DNA of 64,000 nucleotides from Notolepis coatsorum (Eukaryota; Chordata; Actinopteri; Aulopiformes; Paralepididae): NCBI GenBank assembly GCA_963971535.1, contig OZ020593.1, positions 41,323,766 through 41,387,765 on the forward strand, in the 5' to 3' direction. The notes under the pieces were generated by a model. It made no database searches. It was not told where the DNA came from and worked only from the letters and a program-made list of their open reading frames with translations. A program made the position numbers and the translations under genes. Below are positions 35,003 through 46,589 of this stretch, one piece after another. The first letter of the stretch is position 1; each line of letters begins with the position of its first letter.

Positions 35003-35736
35003 GGAGTTGAAGTCCATAAGCCCCTTCTCCACTTTTAAATCTTCTATAAAGAGGTGGATCATGAGTAGCAGAAGCTGGCAGTAGATATCGAAGGGATTAT
35101 ATTATGTGTCTTTTCTTTTTCTCTCTAACACAGTCTTGTGCGTGGCGGGCTCACCCATGCATATCCACAGACTCTGATCATGATATTCTATACCACAGGT
35201 TTTTTTCAGATTCAGATTAATTTATTGTGTTTTGGGAGAGGTAAGTGCCCAGACATCCTTACACTCATACACTACAAAGACCCACGTCCACACACCATTA
35301 CATAACTCCACTGTCGGACACCAATGATGATGTTTTTTTTTATCTTATTGGTAAATGGTGGGCTGATATGTATACTGTAAACCTGGTATTCCATCCTAAT
35401 TGTGAAATAATCCTCACTCATAAATTATCAAATAATCCAGTCGGGCCTTCACCCAAATTGTCTAGAATATCTGACTATATTCAATATCCAAATTGTCATA
35501 GTTATCATAATCAATAATGAAAGGTTGAACATCTTCCAATGGTTTTATTCCAAGAAGTGAATCAAAATATGTTACAGACAGGTATACAATACATTGAAAT
35601 GTGGTCATTTCAACGGGCAGACATTCTAGATTGCCAATCGAAATGCATTTTCAGAAATAGGATCAGAGAAACAAGACTGACACAAGACCAAATAAAGAAA
35701 TTGGTATTGGTCAGCTAGGTAGGATTGGATTACAAC

Positions 35737-35845
35737 TAGGGATGTCCGATATTATCGGCCGACCGATATTATCGGCCGATATCGGCAGTAAAATGTGATA
35801 TCGGAAAATATCGGTATCGGTAAAAAAAAAAAAAAAAACAATAAC

Positions 35846-35877
<32 letters not shown>

Positions 35878-36198
35878 ATTTAACCTTTATTTACCCAGGC
35901 AAGCAAGTAAGAACCAATTCTTATTTTATTTATTGTCAAAAGTATGCATGTTGGTTTAAAATGTTCATTTTTACTTTTTTAATGATCATATTTTGCACAG
36001 ATAATGCTTACATTTAGAAAGCCTTTTGAATGCATCCAGTGAAATTATTAGTTACCTGAAATTATTCCGTTTTTTGGGGGGGAAACCCTGCATATATCGG
36101 TATCGGTTGATATCGGTATCGGTATCGGTATCGGAAATTGGAGTTGGACAATATCGGAATATCGGTATCGGTAAAAAAGCCAATATCGAGCATCCCTA
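35737..36198. mobile_element. hAT MITE (462 bp)
   Basis: 8-bp duplication ATTACAAC (35729-35736 / 36199-36206). Ends TAGGGATGTCCGATATT / TAGGGATGCTCGATATT. TATCGGTATCGG subterminal repeats. An internal poly(A)/poly(T) and TTTATTTAACCTTTATTTAC segment is present. Confidence 0.93.
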
Positions 36199-36358
36199 AT
36201 TACAACTGAGCTCAACATTATTAGAACACAACAGGTGCCTGTTGTATAGGTCCACAGGAATGTATGGCATTCCTGCATAGGCACACATAGTCATATTCAA
36301 TTCACATAGAATTTGTTTTAACACAGTAGATAAGTACATTATAGGCACTGCACTGTTT

Positions 36359-36731
36359 TTTTTTTATCCACTTTTTCTATATTTTCTCCCATCCCAATTT
36401 CGTATCATCCAATTCAACCCTCCCCTGTCACGAACGCTGTTTCTTGCCTCCCACAAGCCGGCTGCAATGTGGACTAAGTCATACATAGCACAAGTCCCCT
36501 CCTGTACTCCTGATTCTACTGCGCAGGCGCACCAACCGACCTGTAGGAGTCGCTGTCCACAACGCCCGATCCCCACCCATCAGTTTCCCACCCCCTAATA
36601 CGGCCAATGTGTATTAGTATGAACGACCAGCTAAACTGAAAGCAATGTGGAGCGCTGGGCTCGAACAGGCAAGCCCAGCGTCTCCGTCATTCGTGGCGAG
36701 CGCCTTGCCCACTACGCCACGTAGCCGCCCC
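36359..36731 (-). mobile_element. tRNA-derived SINE (family 1), antisense
   Basis: 16-bp duplication AGGCACTGCACTGTTT (36343-36358 / 36732-36747). T-rich tail first, CCTGTAGGAGTCGCTGTCCA in the body, B-box complement GCTCGAACAGG, and head at the right. Confidence 0.92.
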
Positions 36732-36749
36732 AGGCACTGCACTGTTTAA

Positions 36750-37179
36750 GGTCGCTTTCACACGGGGGCTGTTTGGTCCGGACTTTCGGACCAGAATTCG
36801 ATAGTCCGGTTTTTCGGGTTTGTGTGAATGCGTGTCGAACTCGGTTCGCGGACCAAACAGGCGAACTCTGGTCCGCCTGAAAACGTCGGTCTCGGTTCGG
36901 CTTCATCGGACCAAACGCGAACCAAATATAGGAAGTGATTATTATTACCACTGCTCGCAGCACTCACTGCAAAACAAGCACACTGCATCTAATCTCTCTA
37001 TCTATCTATCTATATATCTATATATCTAACTGTGCATCTTGGGAAGAAGGAAGAAAAAACGCGGCTTATTATTATTACCGAGGCGCACGGCATTGGATCA
37101 ATGGATCAATGCCACGTCAATACTATTATTACCTTACCACTGCTCGCAGCATTCATTCACTGCAAAACAAGCACACTGC

Positions 37180-37249
<70 letters not shown>

Positions 37250-37668
37250 GCATCTTGGGAAGAAGGAAGAAAAAACGCGGCTTATTATATTATTAATAAA
37301 ACAGCTACTTGTGTGGGCACTCGTAAAAACACTGTGGTCTACAAGTTGTTTAGCGAGAGGATGGTGGTAATGTGCTTCAATAGAACAATGGATCAATGCC
37401 ATGTCAAAACTCGCCTCCGCTGGGACTCGCAGTCCACACACTGTCAGACACACACGCGCGCGCACACACACGGGCTCGCAGCCACACACACATTTCCACT
37501 GTCCAATAGACGAGTGCCCTTTTTGACCGCGTGACATTGTTCAGAAGGTTCAGTCCGCCTCACAGATTTCTATGTGAACGCAGGCGAACCAAATGAAGAA
37601 TGCAACAATGTTGCAACTTCACCCCCAGAACCGCACAGAGTCCACCAAAACTATATGTGAAAGCGACC
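36750..37668. mobile_element. PIF/Harbinger-type MITE (919 bp)
   Basis: 3-bp TAA duplication (36747-36749 / 37669-37671). Inverted ends GGTCGCTTTCACA. An internal block (CACTGCTCGCAGCA…TCTTGGGAAGAAGGAAG) is duplicated around (TATC)n tracts at 36996-37030 and 37181-37249. Confidence 0.88.
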
Positions 37669-38518
37669 TAAGTCATTTACAATATGGAATTATAGATGGA
37701 TAGATAGATAGGTAGATTATAGATATGGTAGATTATATATACTGTAGATACTTTTATGGATAGTCTTATATTAGACTAACTTGCAATATTATAACAATAC
37801 CTTTTAAATTGTATGTGTTATTCATTTGAATCAATAAACTATTCAATCAATCAATCAATAGTCTTGAAATCACAGCCTGATTGGTTATATTCAGCCGAGC
37901 CTTTATCTGATCTACAAGCCTACTTACCCCAGTTATTCCTTACATTACATTTAGTCATTTAGCTGACGCTTTTATCCAATGCGACTTACAAGTTCTGTAC
38001 GACAAGTCATCAGGAAGGGCACAACTCTATCAGCTGAGTAACAATGTTCATCAAAGTGTTGAGTGCTACAGTGTAGGTTAGTTTATTAGGACAAGTGCAT
38101 GACAGTAAGGTTAGTTAGGTTTAGATTTAAAAAAATATATATATATATTATTTCAGATAATGGTTGAAGAAGTGCGTCTTTAGTCGACGGCGAAAGATTG
38201 GACGGGTTTCAGCTGTCCTAACTGGGGTGGGTAGTTCATTCCACCATTGTGGGGCAAGGACTGAGAAAAAGCAGGTTCTCCTTGATGATCCTCCCGGAGC
38301 TTGGATAGGAGTGGGTCTGAGACGGCCAGAAGATGCAGAGCGTAGGGGTCTTGAGGGTGTGTAGTTAGAGACCATTGACCGGAGGTAGGCGGGAGTGGTT
38401 CCCTTTGCAGCACGGTATGCCAGGTCGAGGGCCTTGAAGCGGATTTGTGCAGCAATGGGGAGCCAGTGCAGGTCCCTAAGAAGTGGGGTGACATGGGCCG
38501 ACTTCGGTAGGTTTGAGA

Positions 38519-39760
38519 TCAAGCGGGCTGCTGCGTTCTGAATGAGTTGAAGAGGCTTGGTGGCAGTGGCCCAACAAGCAGTGCGTTGCAGTAGTCAAGG
38601 AGGGAGATGACTGTTGATTGGACGAGGAGTTGGGTGGCTTCTTTTGTCAGGAAGGGGCAGGTTCTGACGTTGCTCAGGAGGAATCTACAGGTTCTGGTTG
38701 TCGCTGTGATGTGAGCGGAGAAGTTCAACTGGTCGTCGAGGACAACACCAAGGTTTTTGGCGGTCGGGGACGCGGTCACAGCTGCATTCTCGACTGTGAT
38801 GGAAAGGTCGGTCAGGGGGGGGGATTTGGCCGGCAGGTGGAGCAATTCTGTTTTGCTTAGGTTCAGTTTGAGGTGGTTGGTCGTCATCCAGGCGGAGATG
38901 TCGGACAGACAGGCAGAGATCCGCTCAGAGACGTGGATATCTGAGGGAGGGAAGGAGAGGAAGAGTTGAGTATCATCGGCATAACAATGATATGAGAAGG
39001 CATGAGACGTGATCATGTTACCCAGTGATTTAGTGTAGAGGGAGAAGAGAAGGGGTCCTAGGACCGAACCCTGGGGGACACCCGTCCGCAGGGGGCGGGT
39101 GGCCAACAGGGTCCCTCTCCATGACACTTGGTAGGAGCGGTCATTGAGGTATGATGTCAGCCATGTCAGCGCAGAGCCAGCCACTCCCATTCCTGCAAGG
39201 GTCGTGAGGAGGATCTGATGGTTGACTGTGTCGAAGGCTGCAGATAGATCTAGAATCAGGACAGAGGAGAGGCCTTTCGCTTTTGCTAAGTGAAGTGCCT
39301 CTGTGACCGCAATGAGGGCCGTTTCTGTGGAGTGGCCAGTCCGGAAGCCTGACTGATTAGGGTCTAGGAGGTCATTCTGTAAGAGATAAGCAGTAAGTTG
39401 GTTGGATACAGCACGTTCAAGTGTTTTAGAAAGGAAGGAGATAAGAGAGACAGGACGATAGTTGCCCATGACGGTGGGGTTCAGGTTTTTTTTTTTTATG
39501 ATCGGTGTGACTCTGGCTTGTTTTAGGGAGGTGGGGACCACCCCCGAGTTGAGGGAGGAGTTGATGGTTGCAGTTAGGAATGGGAGGATGTCTGGTGCTA
39601 TGGTCTGGAGGAGTGGGGAGGGTAACTGGTCCAGCTGGCATGTAGTCGGACGGTTCGACGTTACCATTGTCAGGGTCTCTGCTTCTGTAATGGGAGAGAA
39701 CGATGACGGTGAACGAGAGAACGATGAAGGATGAGGTTCTTTTTTATTTTTTTTATCCAC
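38519..39760 (-). pseudogene. L2-like LINE reverse transcriptase ORF
   Basis: 413 open codons with RT blocks 1-7 in order and an intact YADD catalytic box. The start is artificial because upstream codons come from the inserted SINE edge. It ends in a frameshift relative to the C-terminal frame. Confidence 0.9.
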
Positions 39761-40175
39761 TTTTTCCTCCTATTTTTCTGTATTTTCCTCCCATCCCAAT
39801 TTAGTCGTTATGCCAATTCCCCCCTCCCCTTCCTGGTCGTTGCACGCATGTGCCCCCTGGTCGGTCTAGGAAGCCCTGAAGTCTATCACATGCTTCCTCC
39901 GATACATAGGAGACAGCCAGCAGCCTCTTTTCACCTGGCAGCGAAGTGTAACGTGTGGGAGGTCACACTACCTTCACCATTTCCCTCCCTCGCTGTGCAG
40001 GCGCCCTGACCGACCTGTAGGAGTCGCTGTTTACAACGACCACATTACCACCCACGGCCAATTGTGCCAGTATGACGACCGGCCAAGCCGGAGGCACCGC
40101 TGAAAGCCGGATTCGATACCAGTGTCTCTGCGGTGGTAGACAGATGCTTAGTCCGTTGTGCTACCCGGCCGCCCT
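39742..40175 (-). mobile_element. tRNA-derived SINE (family 1), antisense
   Basis: 15-bp duplication AAGGATGAGGTTCTT (39727-39741 / 40176-40190). T-rich tail at left, GACCTGTAGGAGTCGCTGTT in the body, head at right. It sits in the LINE RT ORF. Confidence 0.93.
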
Positions 40176-40817
40176 AAGGATGAGGTTCTTGATTCAGTAT
40201 TTGGAATGGGTGGGGGTTGGGAGAAGGAGCTGCGGATGTTCTCCACTTTTTCCTCAAAGAAGATCGCAAAGTCTTCGGCAGAGAAAGATGAGGGAGTGGG
40301 GGGGGGGGGGGGGGAGTGAGGAGGGGGGACATGGTAGCATGCAGTTTGCGAAGGTTCTTGGCAGAGGCCTCGATTCTATGGTGAAAGAAAGAAGCTTTGG
40401 CATTAGTGATGGTTTTGTAGAATGTTAACAAGGTTGTGATATGTGTCGATGTCAGCAATGAGGCGTGACTTTCTATACTTCCTCTCAGCCGCTCTCAGGA
40501 CCTGTCTTTGTTCTCTCACTGCATCCGTCAGCCATGGACTGGGTGGGGAACGGCAGGCAGGTTTCTCAAAGAGGGGACAGAGCTTGTCGAAGGAGGTTGT
40601 GAGGGCTGAGAGGAGGGTGGAGGTTGAGAGGGCTGAGAGGAGGGTGTAGGTTGAGAGGGCTGAGAGGAGGGTGGAGTTTGCCATCTCTGTGGGGAGAGCA
40701 GAGAAGGTGTCACTCAAAGGTAGAGCGGATAGTATGTCAGAGGAGAGGGTGGAGGGGGATAGGGAGGGCAGGTTGCGTCTGAGTGAGACGGTTTGAGTTG
40801 GGGTGAAGGCCTTTCGG

Positions 40818-41243
40818 TTACGCATGAGTTAGTGAGAAGGATATGAAGGAATGGTCAGATACATGTAGGGGAGTTACCGTGGTGTTAATGATGCTGGAGT
40901 TATGGGAAAATATGAGATCCAAGGAGTTGCCTGCTTTGTGGGTGGGAGGCATGGCAGTGGGAGTCGGCTCAAAGGATTGTAGGAGGGAGACCACTGTGTC
41001 CGACTGAGATGAGTCAGGCAGGTTGAAGTTGCCCATTAGAAGGAGGGGGGTACCATCTTCCGGTAAGGAGCTTAGAAGCATGTCCAGCTCATCTGGGAAG
41101 TGATCGAGCGGACCTGGAGGGCGATAGAGTGTAACAATGGTGATATTGAAAGGATTAGAGACAGATACTGCATGATATTCGAGAGAGGAGAGTGACAGTT
41201 CTGGGAGTGGTGTTAAGTTTGTAGCCCATGAAGGAGATGTCAT
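40818..41243 (-). pseudogene. L2-like LINE endonuclease fragment
   Basis: C-terminal half of an APE-type endonuclease: YRPPGPLDHFPDELDMLL, LLLMGNFNLPD, and the terminal VSDHSFISFSL. Confidence 0.85.
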
Positions 41244-41331
41244 GAGGCCAGTGCCTCCACCCCGTCTGGAAGGTTGAGGTGTGTGAGTGAAGTTATAGTT
41301 TGTAGATAATGCTGCAGGTGTTGATGAGTTA

Positions 41332-41815
41332 TGTAAGGGATAATATATAGCTACGAGGTCATTGTCGCAAAATAATTGACCGACACAGAGTTTAGAACAC
41401 AGAGGCGCCTCGCAGAGGTATTTTAAACGTCAGTGAAGGTCAATTATTTTGCGACAATGACCGAGTATAGCTATACATTATCCCGCTTATTACATGGCTA
41501 ACTTACTAACAATATATATAATTCATTTTACACCATCGACAAGACGAGATCAAATGCAGACGCAGTTGTTCTGTGGCTCTATCAGCCCAAATAAAGTGAT
41601 TATTATTATCGCCGGCAGGTGTGTCTTATTGCACTGATCCAGTGTGTGTCAGTGGGCTTGATTGCTCCAGCTGCGAAAAACATGAATCACCGGTGATTAT
41701 TGCGCGTTGCCCATGGCAGCGGTCAGTTATCGAAAAATTATTCACCGCTGTCGGGGGCTATTGACCAATCACAATCAAGCATTTCGGCGAATGTTAAAAC
41801 GGCATGTAATAAAGG
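41332..41815. mobile_element. MITE with a 50-bp perfect-core palindrome
   Basis: It interrupts the LINE endonuclease between LALTETWIT and the downstream part. 41338-41385 pairs with 41435-41484, including a 24-bp perfect core (GTCATTGTCGCAAAATAATT GACC). The second half (41486-41815) is unrelated to the palindrome. Exact ends are uncertain. Confidence 0.7.
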
Positions 41816-42629
41816 GGGTTATCCAGGTCTCAGTTAGAGCCAGGAGCTGCAGATTCTGACTATCGGCGTAGGCAGTAATGAAGTCCGCTTTATTGACTGC
41901 TGATTGACAATTTCATAAGCCTCCCCGTACTGTGACTGGTATATTAGTGGCTGTAGGGGGGTAGGAGAGATTAGCCGGGTTGCAACCAAACTGTATGAGG
42001 CACATTATGGTGTCAAGAGTGGCAGGGAGAAAGGTGAAGGGAGTAGGGAGGAAGAGAGGTAGAGAAATAGCAGAGTGGGAGGGAAAGGAACATTTTTCAG
42101 AGTGGAGAGAAAGATAGGATTATGGTATACTTGGCACTAGATGGGTGGGTCGGATCCCTCAGCGGAGAACTCCAGGAAAACTCCTCTTTGTCCCTCTTCG
42201 TTTCTCGACGCTTACCCAGCAAACCTTTAAATCTCTATCACTAATTACTGCTGTCTAACACCTGGCCCTTAATGGGGGACTTAAGAAAACAAAATGGCCA
42301 TTTTAAACATGTCCCTTAATCAAGTCAGCTGGTTCCTGAAGTCTCAGTTTTAAGATTTCACTAAATAACTTAAAATGGCTTACCCTAGGTTCAGTATAAA
42401 GCAATGTTTCTCAGTGAGTGTCCTGTCCTTCCTCAACAGATTGTCGGTACAGAGTGATTCAAACAGAGACTGAGCAGCTGCTTTTAAAACGGGAGACAAA
42501 AACAGAAATCCGTTGTTCAAGAAATTATGGTAAATAGACTTTTATCCAAAGCGCTTTACAACTTTTGCCTCACATTCACCTGTTCACTCACACATTCACA
42601 CACTGATGGCGGAGGCAACCATGAAAGGT

Positions 42630-43005
42630 TAGAAGAAGAAGTCTTTATTTGTTGCACACATTGCTACATTGTCATGCAGTGAACACACACATGCCAGATG
42701 TGCGACACACATACAGTAGGAACACACACACATGCATTTTTTTGGGTCGCTGATTAAATTCCTCTCTGCGCTTGACCCATCCCGTCATCCTGCCGCCCAA
42801 GGGCAGCCGGGAGCAGACATGGGTCCCTGTCCATCTTCGTCACGGACGCAACAGTATTGACGATCTGTTCTGCATGTTCATTGGGTTTATCTCTTTTTCT
42901 GGAGAGGACATGCAAACTCCACACAGAAAGGCCCGGGAGATACCCCACCTGCGTACCTGGTCCCCAAGCGGGATTCGAACCCAGGACTTTCTTGCTGTGC
43001 CTCAA
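42630..43005 (-). mobile_element. tRNA-derived SINE (family 4), antisense
   Basis: Contains CATGCAAACTCCACACAGAA and a perfect antisense B box (GGGATTCGAACCC), the signature of a SINE widespread in teleosts. It is joined abruptly to LINE family A at about 43006. Confidence 0.75.
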
Positions 43006-43790
43006 AGGCACTAAAAACAAGATTACAAACATCACAAAACAAACTGGTCAGACTACTGCTTGACCTTACTCCTAGAACCCACCTCACCCCTGCCCATTTT
43101 GACAACCTAGGATGGCTTTGAGTAGAGGACAGAGTACAGCAACTTGCAATGGGCCTGGTCTACAAGATACACTACACCACTAAGGTACTCATGTACATGT
43201 CAAAATACTTCCCAAAGGTCAATGAATACCACGACCACAACACCAGAGGGAGTTCCACAAATCATGTCTAACCCAGATTCGGCTCAAACAAGGGATTAAA
43301 CACGTTCCGCAATTATGCCACATCAATGTGGAACGCCCTACCCACAGCCGTAAAGAAATGTGAATCACTACCCACCTTCAAAACCGCTCTCAAAGAGCAC
43401 CTACGGGAGGCTGCAATTCTAAACTGGCCCCCGTAAATGTCTGAACCCCCCACCCACCCACCCCCTCCTAATGTACAGTTCCCTCCCCCTCGTATGTATA
43501 TATTTACTGTTAGGATCTGTTTAACAGTACTATATATTTGCATATCTTGTATGTCACAAATGTAACAGTACTGTATATCTGTATGTCATGTATGTCAAAT
43601 GTCATGATTAGATTAGATGATTAGATTAGATTATTATATACATGTCATAATTGTCACTATGAATTGAAAATGGGGGACCCAAAAGTCTTTCTCTGGTCTG
43701 CATCCCCTTAACAATTGTGTGTATTGAGCTGTACTGTACTGTACCCATTCTGCAATCTGTTAATTAAAGTTTTCAATCAATCAATCAAAC
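43006..43790 (+). mobile_element. LINE family A, 3' end copy 3
   Basis: Same ORF end and 3' UTR as at 25690-26316, with a (TCAA)n tail at 43775-43790. The frame is broken by an in-frame TGA at about 43120. Confidence 0.87.
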
Positions 43791-43965
43791 TCAAGGACAC
43801 TTCTATGCGCTGCAGGGAGGAGCCGGAATGGATCCTAAGCCACTGTCGCCCCTTGGATGCTATTTACACGTTAGGCTAGCTTAGCTCCAGTAACGGATAC
43901 ACACGAGTTCAAAACATGAATTCTCTCTTCTCCCTCTGCCCTTTCTCTCACTACCTGTCCTCCAG

Positions 43966-44316
43966 GAGATAGAGGAGTGTGCCTCCTTGCTAGAAAAGGA
44001 GTCGGTAGCCCTGAGTCCTCAGCTGGGGCCTCTCCAGGTGCTGCTCCTCCACGCCGGCCTGGGTGGGGCCACTCAGCGGGTCTACGAGCAAGAAGCCGAA
44101 GCATCTAAGCCGGGGGAGACGGAGAACCGTGACGGCCTGGAGGAGGACGGTCCAGGGCTGGGAGCAGGACTGGGAGCGGGACCGGGAGCGGGGCCAGGTG
44201 CCGGGCCAGGTGCCGGGGTGAAGCGCAGGGTCGTTCTCACAGACACGTTGGCAGAGGCCTCCTTTTCCCTCCCAGACATACGTTACGTCATAGACACAGG
44301 CCTTCAACTCAAAACT
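43966..44316 (+). CDS. dqx1: dqx1 exon 4 (RecA2, motif V)
   Basis: Acceptor TCCTCCAG|GAG, donor ACT|GTGAGT. 117 codons, phase 0 to 0. EIEECASLLEKES continues FLPSAQ. LTDTLAEASFSLPDIRYVID replaces canonical motif V. A Gly/Ala/Pro tract (about residues 375-397) is encoded by near-repeats of GGGAGCGGGACC. Confidence 0.94.
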
Positions 44317-44581
44317 GTGAGTTCATGTTTGTTCTCGGAGAATGGTCAGTAAAGTAAACATTATTATGATCATAATACTGGACTTATAATAACGTCTTGA
44401 TTTATTTTTAGAAATGTATTTGAGGAAAACGGATGTTACAAAACCGCACCAATAATACTGGAATTGAAAGTCATACAATTGTTCAATTACAGTGAAAATA
44501 CACATGTGTGTTTTCCAGATATTGCCTAAAGTGATAAAAGGTTCACTCACCTTGTCTTTTTCCTTTGTTTTTTGTCCATAG

Positions 44582-44681
44582 GTTTACAACCCTCAAATCA
44601 GAGCAGACTCCCAGGTCCTGCGGCCAATCAGCAAGCACCAGGCAGACATGCGCACTCAGAGGGTCAACAGTCACTTGCCAG
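44582..44681 (+). CDS. dqx1: dqx1 exon 5 (degenerate motif VI)
   Basis: 100 nt: VYNPQIRADSQVLRPISKHQ ADMRTQRVNSHLP. VYNP and PISK are family landmarks. The QRxGRxGR arginines expected here are absent. Donor CCAG|GTGATC in phase 1. Confidence 0.94.
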
Positions 44682-46189
44682 GTGATCATGGCTACTACTT
44701 TGAATGGATGCCAGCCATATAGAATACAATGGTGGCATCACACTGGTCAAACACTCAGCTGGACCTTCACTTGAATAACATACTACAGAGATTCCTTCAT
44801 ATTATAATGACATCAGACAAATCAATGGCATAAATAAATGGTTAAAGGGGAACTATCTTATAAATGGCCTTTTCCAGTGTTTAGCATTGTTTTCTAGTAA
44901 TGTGGGGTTGTACCAACACTGTCTAGGTCTCAAATTCTCATTTTGGCGCATTCCTCCAGTTCAGCTGAGACAAGATCCTCCCCCACTAAACCAAGTAATT
45001 CTGAATTTAGCGGATCTGCGCTGATCTGCCACCGCCCGCCCACAATCAACTGTGATATGTTTATATGAGTAGCGAGTGCAAATAATGCGGAAGCGTTTCG
45101 ACAGCAGAGACCTTCAGCTGTTCGCGCACACACACACCGTGAATCACACACACAGAGAACTAGATAAAACGGGTGGGAGGTAATGGGACTGGGGGAGCTC
45201 TCTCTCTCTCTTTCTCTCTCTCGCTCGCTCGCTCTCTCTCTCGTATCAGCACTCCAGCACTAGCTGTATCACTGTTGCAAAATATCATAGCGCATGCGCG
45301 CACCTGTATTGCGCACCTGTATTCCAATCCGTGCAATAATATTCACGGGGTATATATTGTCATTTGAAACAAGTTACCAATGTACTGTCCCGTGGGATTA
45401 TTCCCCCCCCCCCCCCCCCCCCCCCCGCGGCGAAATTAATTAGTCCCTCTCTATCTCTCTCTCTCTCCCCCAAAGAAAGGTATCTGCCAGTGAGGTGCAA
45501 ATATCTGCCAGTGCAGGTGGGTGACAGTCTGTCACTCAAAGCGCATTGCGAGTATGAGCGGAGCCCAGCCAAAAACAGCTTGGGATCTTGAAGGGCAGAA
45601 AGTGGTGCTCTACAGTACTTGATTAGAAATACAAAACAATGAATTTTATTGAAAAAAAACCTTACAGATGTGTTCCATAGACTCACAGGAATTGTGTAAA
45701 ATTGCCCAAATAGTGAAAGAAATAGCAAAATAGTTCCAATGTTGACATTTGTAGATTTACTAGATATGTGCTTTGTCCATCTTTCCTCCTCCTTTTATCC
45801 TCTGCCTCTCCCCCTTTGCTCCTTTCCTCCCCATACCTCTCCTCTCCATCCCTCTCATCTCCTCTTCTCCTCCCCATTCCTCTCCACCCTCTCCTCTCCA
45901 CCACTCTCCTCTCACCCGCTCCTTCTCTCCTCCCCATCCCTCTCCTCTCACCCTCTCCACCCCTCTCCTCCCACCCTCTCCTTCTCTCCTTCACATCCCG
46001 CTCCTCCTCTCCTCTCACCCTCTCATCTCCACCCCTCTCCTCTCACCCTCTCCTTCTCTCTTCCCCATCCCTCTCCTCCTCTCCTCTCCTTCCCATCCCT
46101 CTCCTCTCACCCTCTCCTCTTCACCCCTCCCCTCTCCTCTCCTCTGCTCTCCTTCCCATCTCGCTCCTCCCCATTCCTCTTCCCTCCAG
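44682..46189 (+). other. Intron 5 with poly(C), (CT)n and a long pyrimidine minisatellite
   Basis: 44840-45360 starts TTAAAGGGGAACTAT and looks like a DNA-transposon end, but no partner end was found. A C-run of about 22 lies at 45405-45426. From about 45775 to the acceptor at 46189 it is almost purely C/T with TCCCCATCCCTCTCCTCTCA-type units. Confidence 0.75.
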
Positions 46190-46348
46190 GCCTGTGTCTG
46201 CGTCTGTACCCCCAGTCTCTGTATGAGGAGGGCATGACGGAGGCACGCAACCCAGGAGTGGTTGAGGAGAACCTCAGCCATCTGGTGCTGCTCCTCAAGA
46301 GGCTTGACATCGCAGACATGGGCCAGTGCAAGTTCCTGGACAGACCAG
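46190..46348 (+). CDS. dqx1: dqx1 exon 6 (winged-helix start)
   Basis: 159 nt: GLCLRLYPQSLYEEGMTEAR…EENLSHLVLLLKRLDI…CKFLDRP. This is the usual DEAH segment after motif VI. Acceptor CCCTCCAG, donor CCAG|GTACCT. Confidence 0.95.
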
Positions 46349-46589
46349 GTACCTGAGTGGCTGGTGGTGGTGGTGGTAGCCTCAAAGTGACTTTATACTT
46401 TATACTATAAGAGAAGAACATCCAATATTTGTTCTTTTTGTTCTTTTATTTTGTAACTTCCTACCCCCAGCCCATTGTCTTTGGTGATTGGCTGCTTCAC
46501 ACCTACAATTCATGTCTATGTAGGTGAGCCTGTTCACTCAGCTGTGTTGAGGAGGGTCATTAATTAAGATATATATATATATATATATT

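Larger units (their letters stand above)
30241..35085 (+). mobile_element. LINE (family D) with four nested insertions and internal duplication
   Basis: RT pieces in order: 30241-30411 (KKLRALNPNEATG…DLKQA), 30873-31089 (GNYRPVSILSAVSKVIERII), 31563-31672 (MVLLDLQKAFDTVNHNIL), 32637-32649, 33785-34196 (VTQGSILGPLLFIYVNDM, FADK), and 34200-35085 (C-terminal region). Removing the insertions 30412-30872, 31102-31550, 31677-32632 and about 32650-33784 gives continuous homology across each site. The 3' part is tandemly duplicated. Confidence 0.85.
37940..42230 (-). mobile_element. L2-like LINE, near full length, interrupted twice
   Basis: 3' end at 37940-38160 (the widespread tail ACATTTAGTCATTTAGCTGA CGCTTTTATCC on the + strand). 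RT ORF 39760-38519 with GNYRPVSLISFLSKTLERAV, LDLSAAFDTVNHQILL, GVPQGSVLGPLLFSLYT and YADDTQLFLSF; a frameshift near 38520; C-terminal frame to 38148. The endonuclease lies at 41243-40818 (LLLMGNFNLPD, SDHSF) and its N-terminal part (LLALTETWI) at about 41820-41920. Interrupted by a SINE (39742-40175) and a palindromic MITE (about 41332-41815). In GNFNLP the usual GDFN Asp is Asn. The 5' limit is approximate. Confidence 0.88.
17117..43965 (+). other. Intron 3 (26.8 kb), transposon-filled
   Basis: Homologues continue directly from FLPSAQ to EIEEC with no missing residues, so no exon appears to lie in this interval. Contents are listed separately. About 18080-18240, 19102-19560, 22445-22740, 26330-26980, 35090-35728, 36206-36342 and 42235-42525 hold nothing I can name. 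Confidence 0.85.

Noticed and set aside
37039..37534. Overlapping ORFs with SIYLSIYLSIYL runs
   Set aside because: They are (TATC)n microsatellite translations inside the PIF-type MITE.
45683..46281. Several ORFs over 100 codons before exon 6
   Set aside because: Low-complexity pyrimidine minisatellite. Only the part after 46190 is coding, as dqx1 exon 6.
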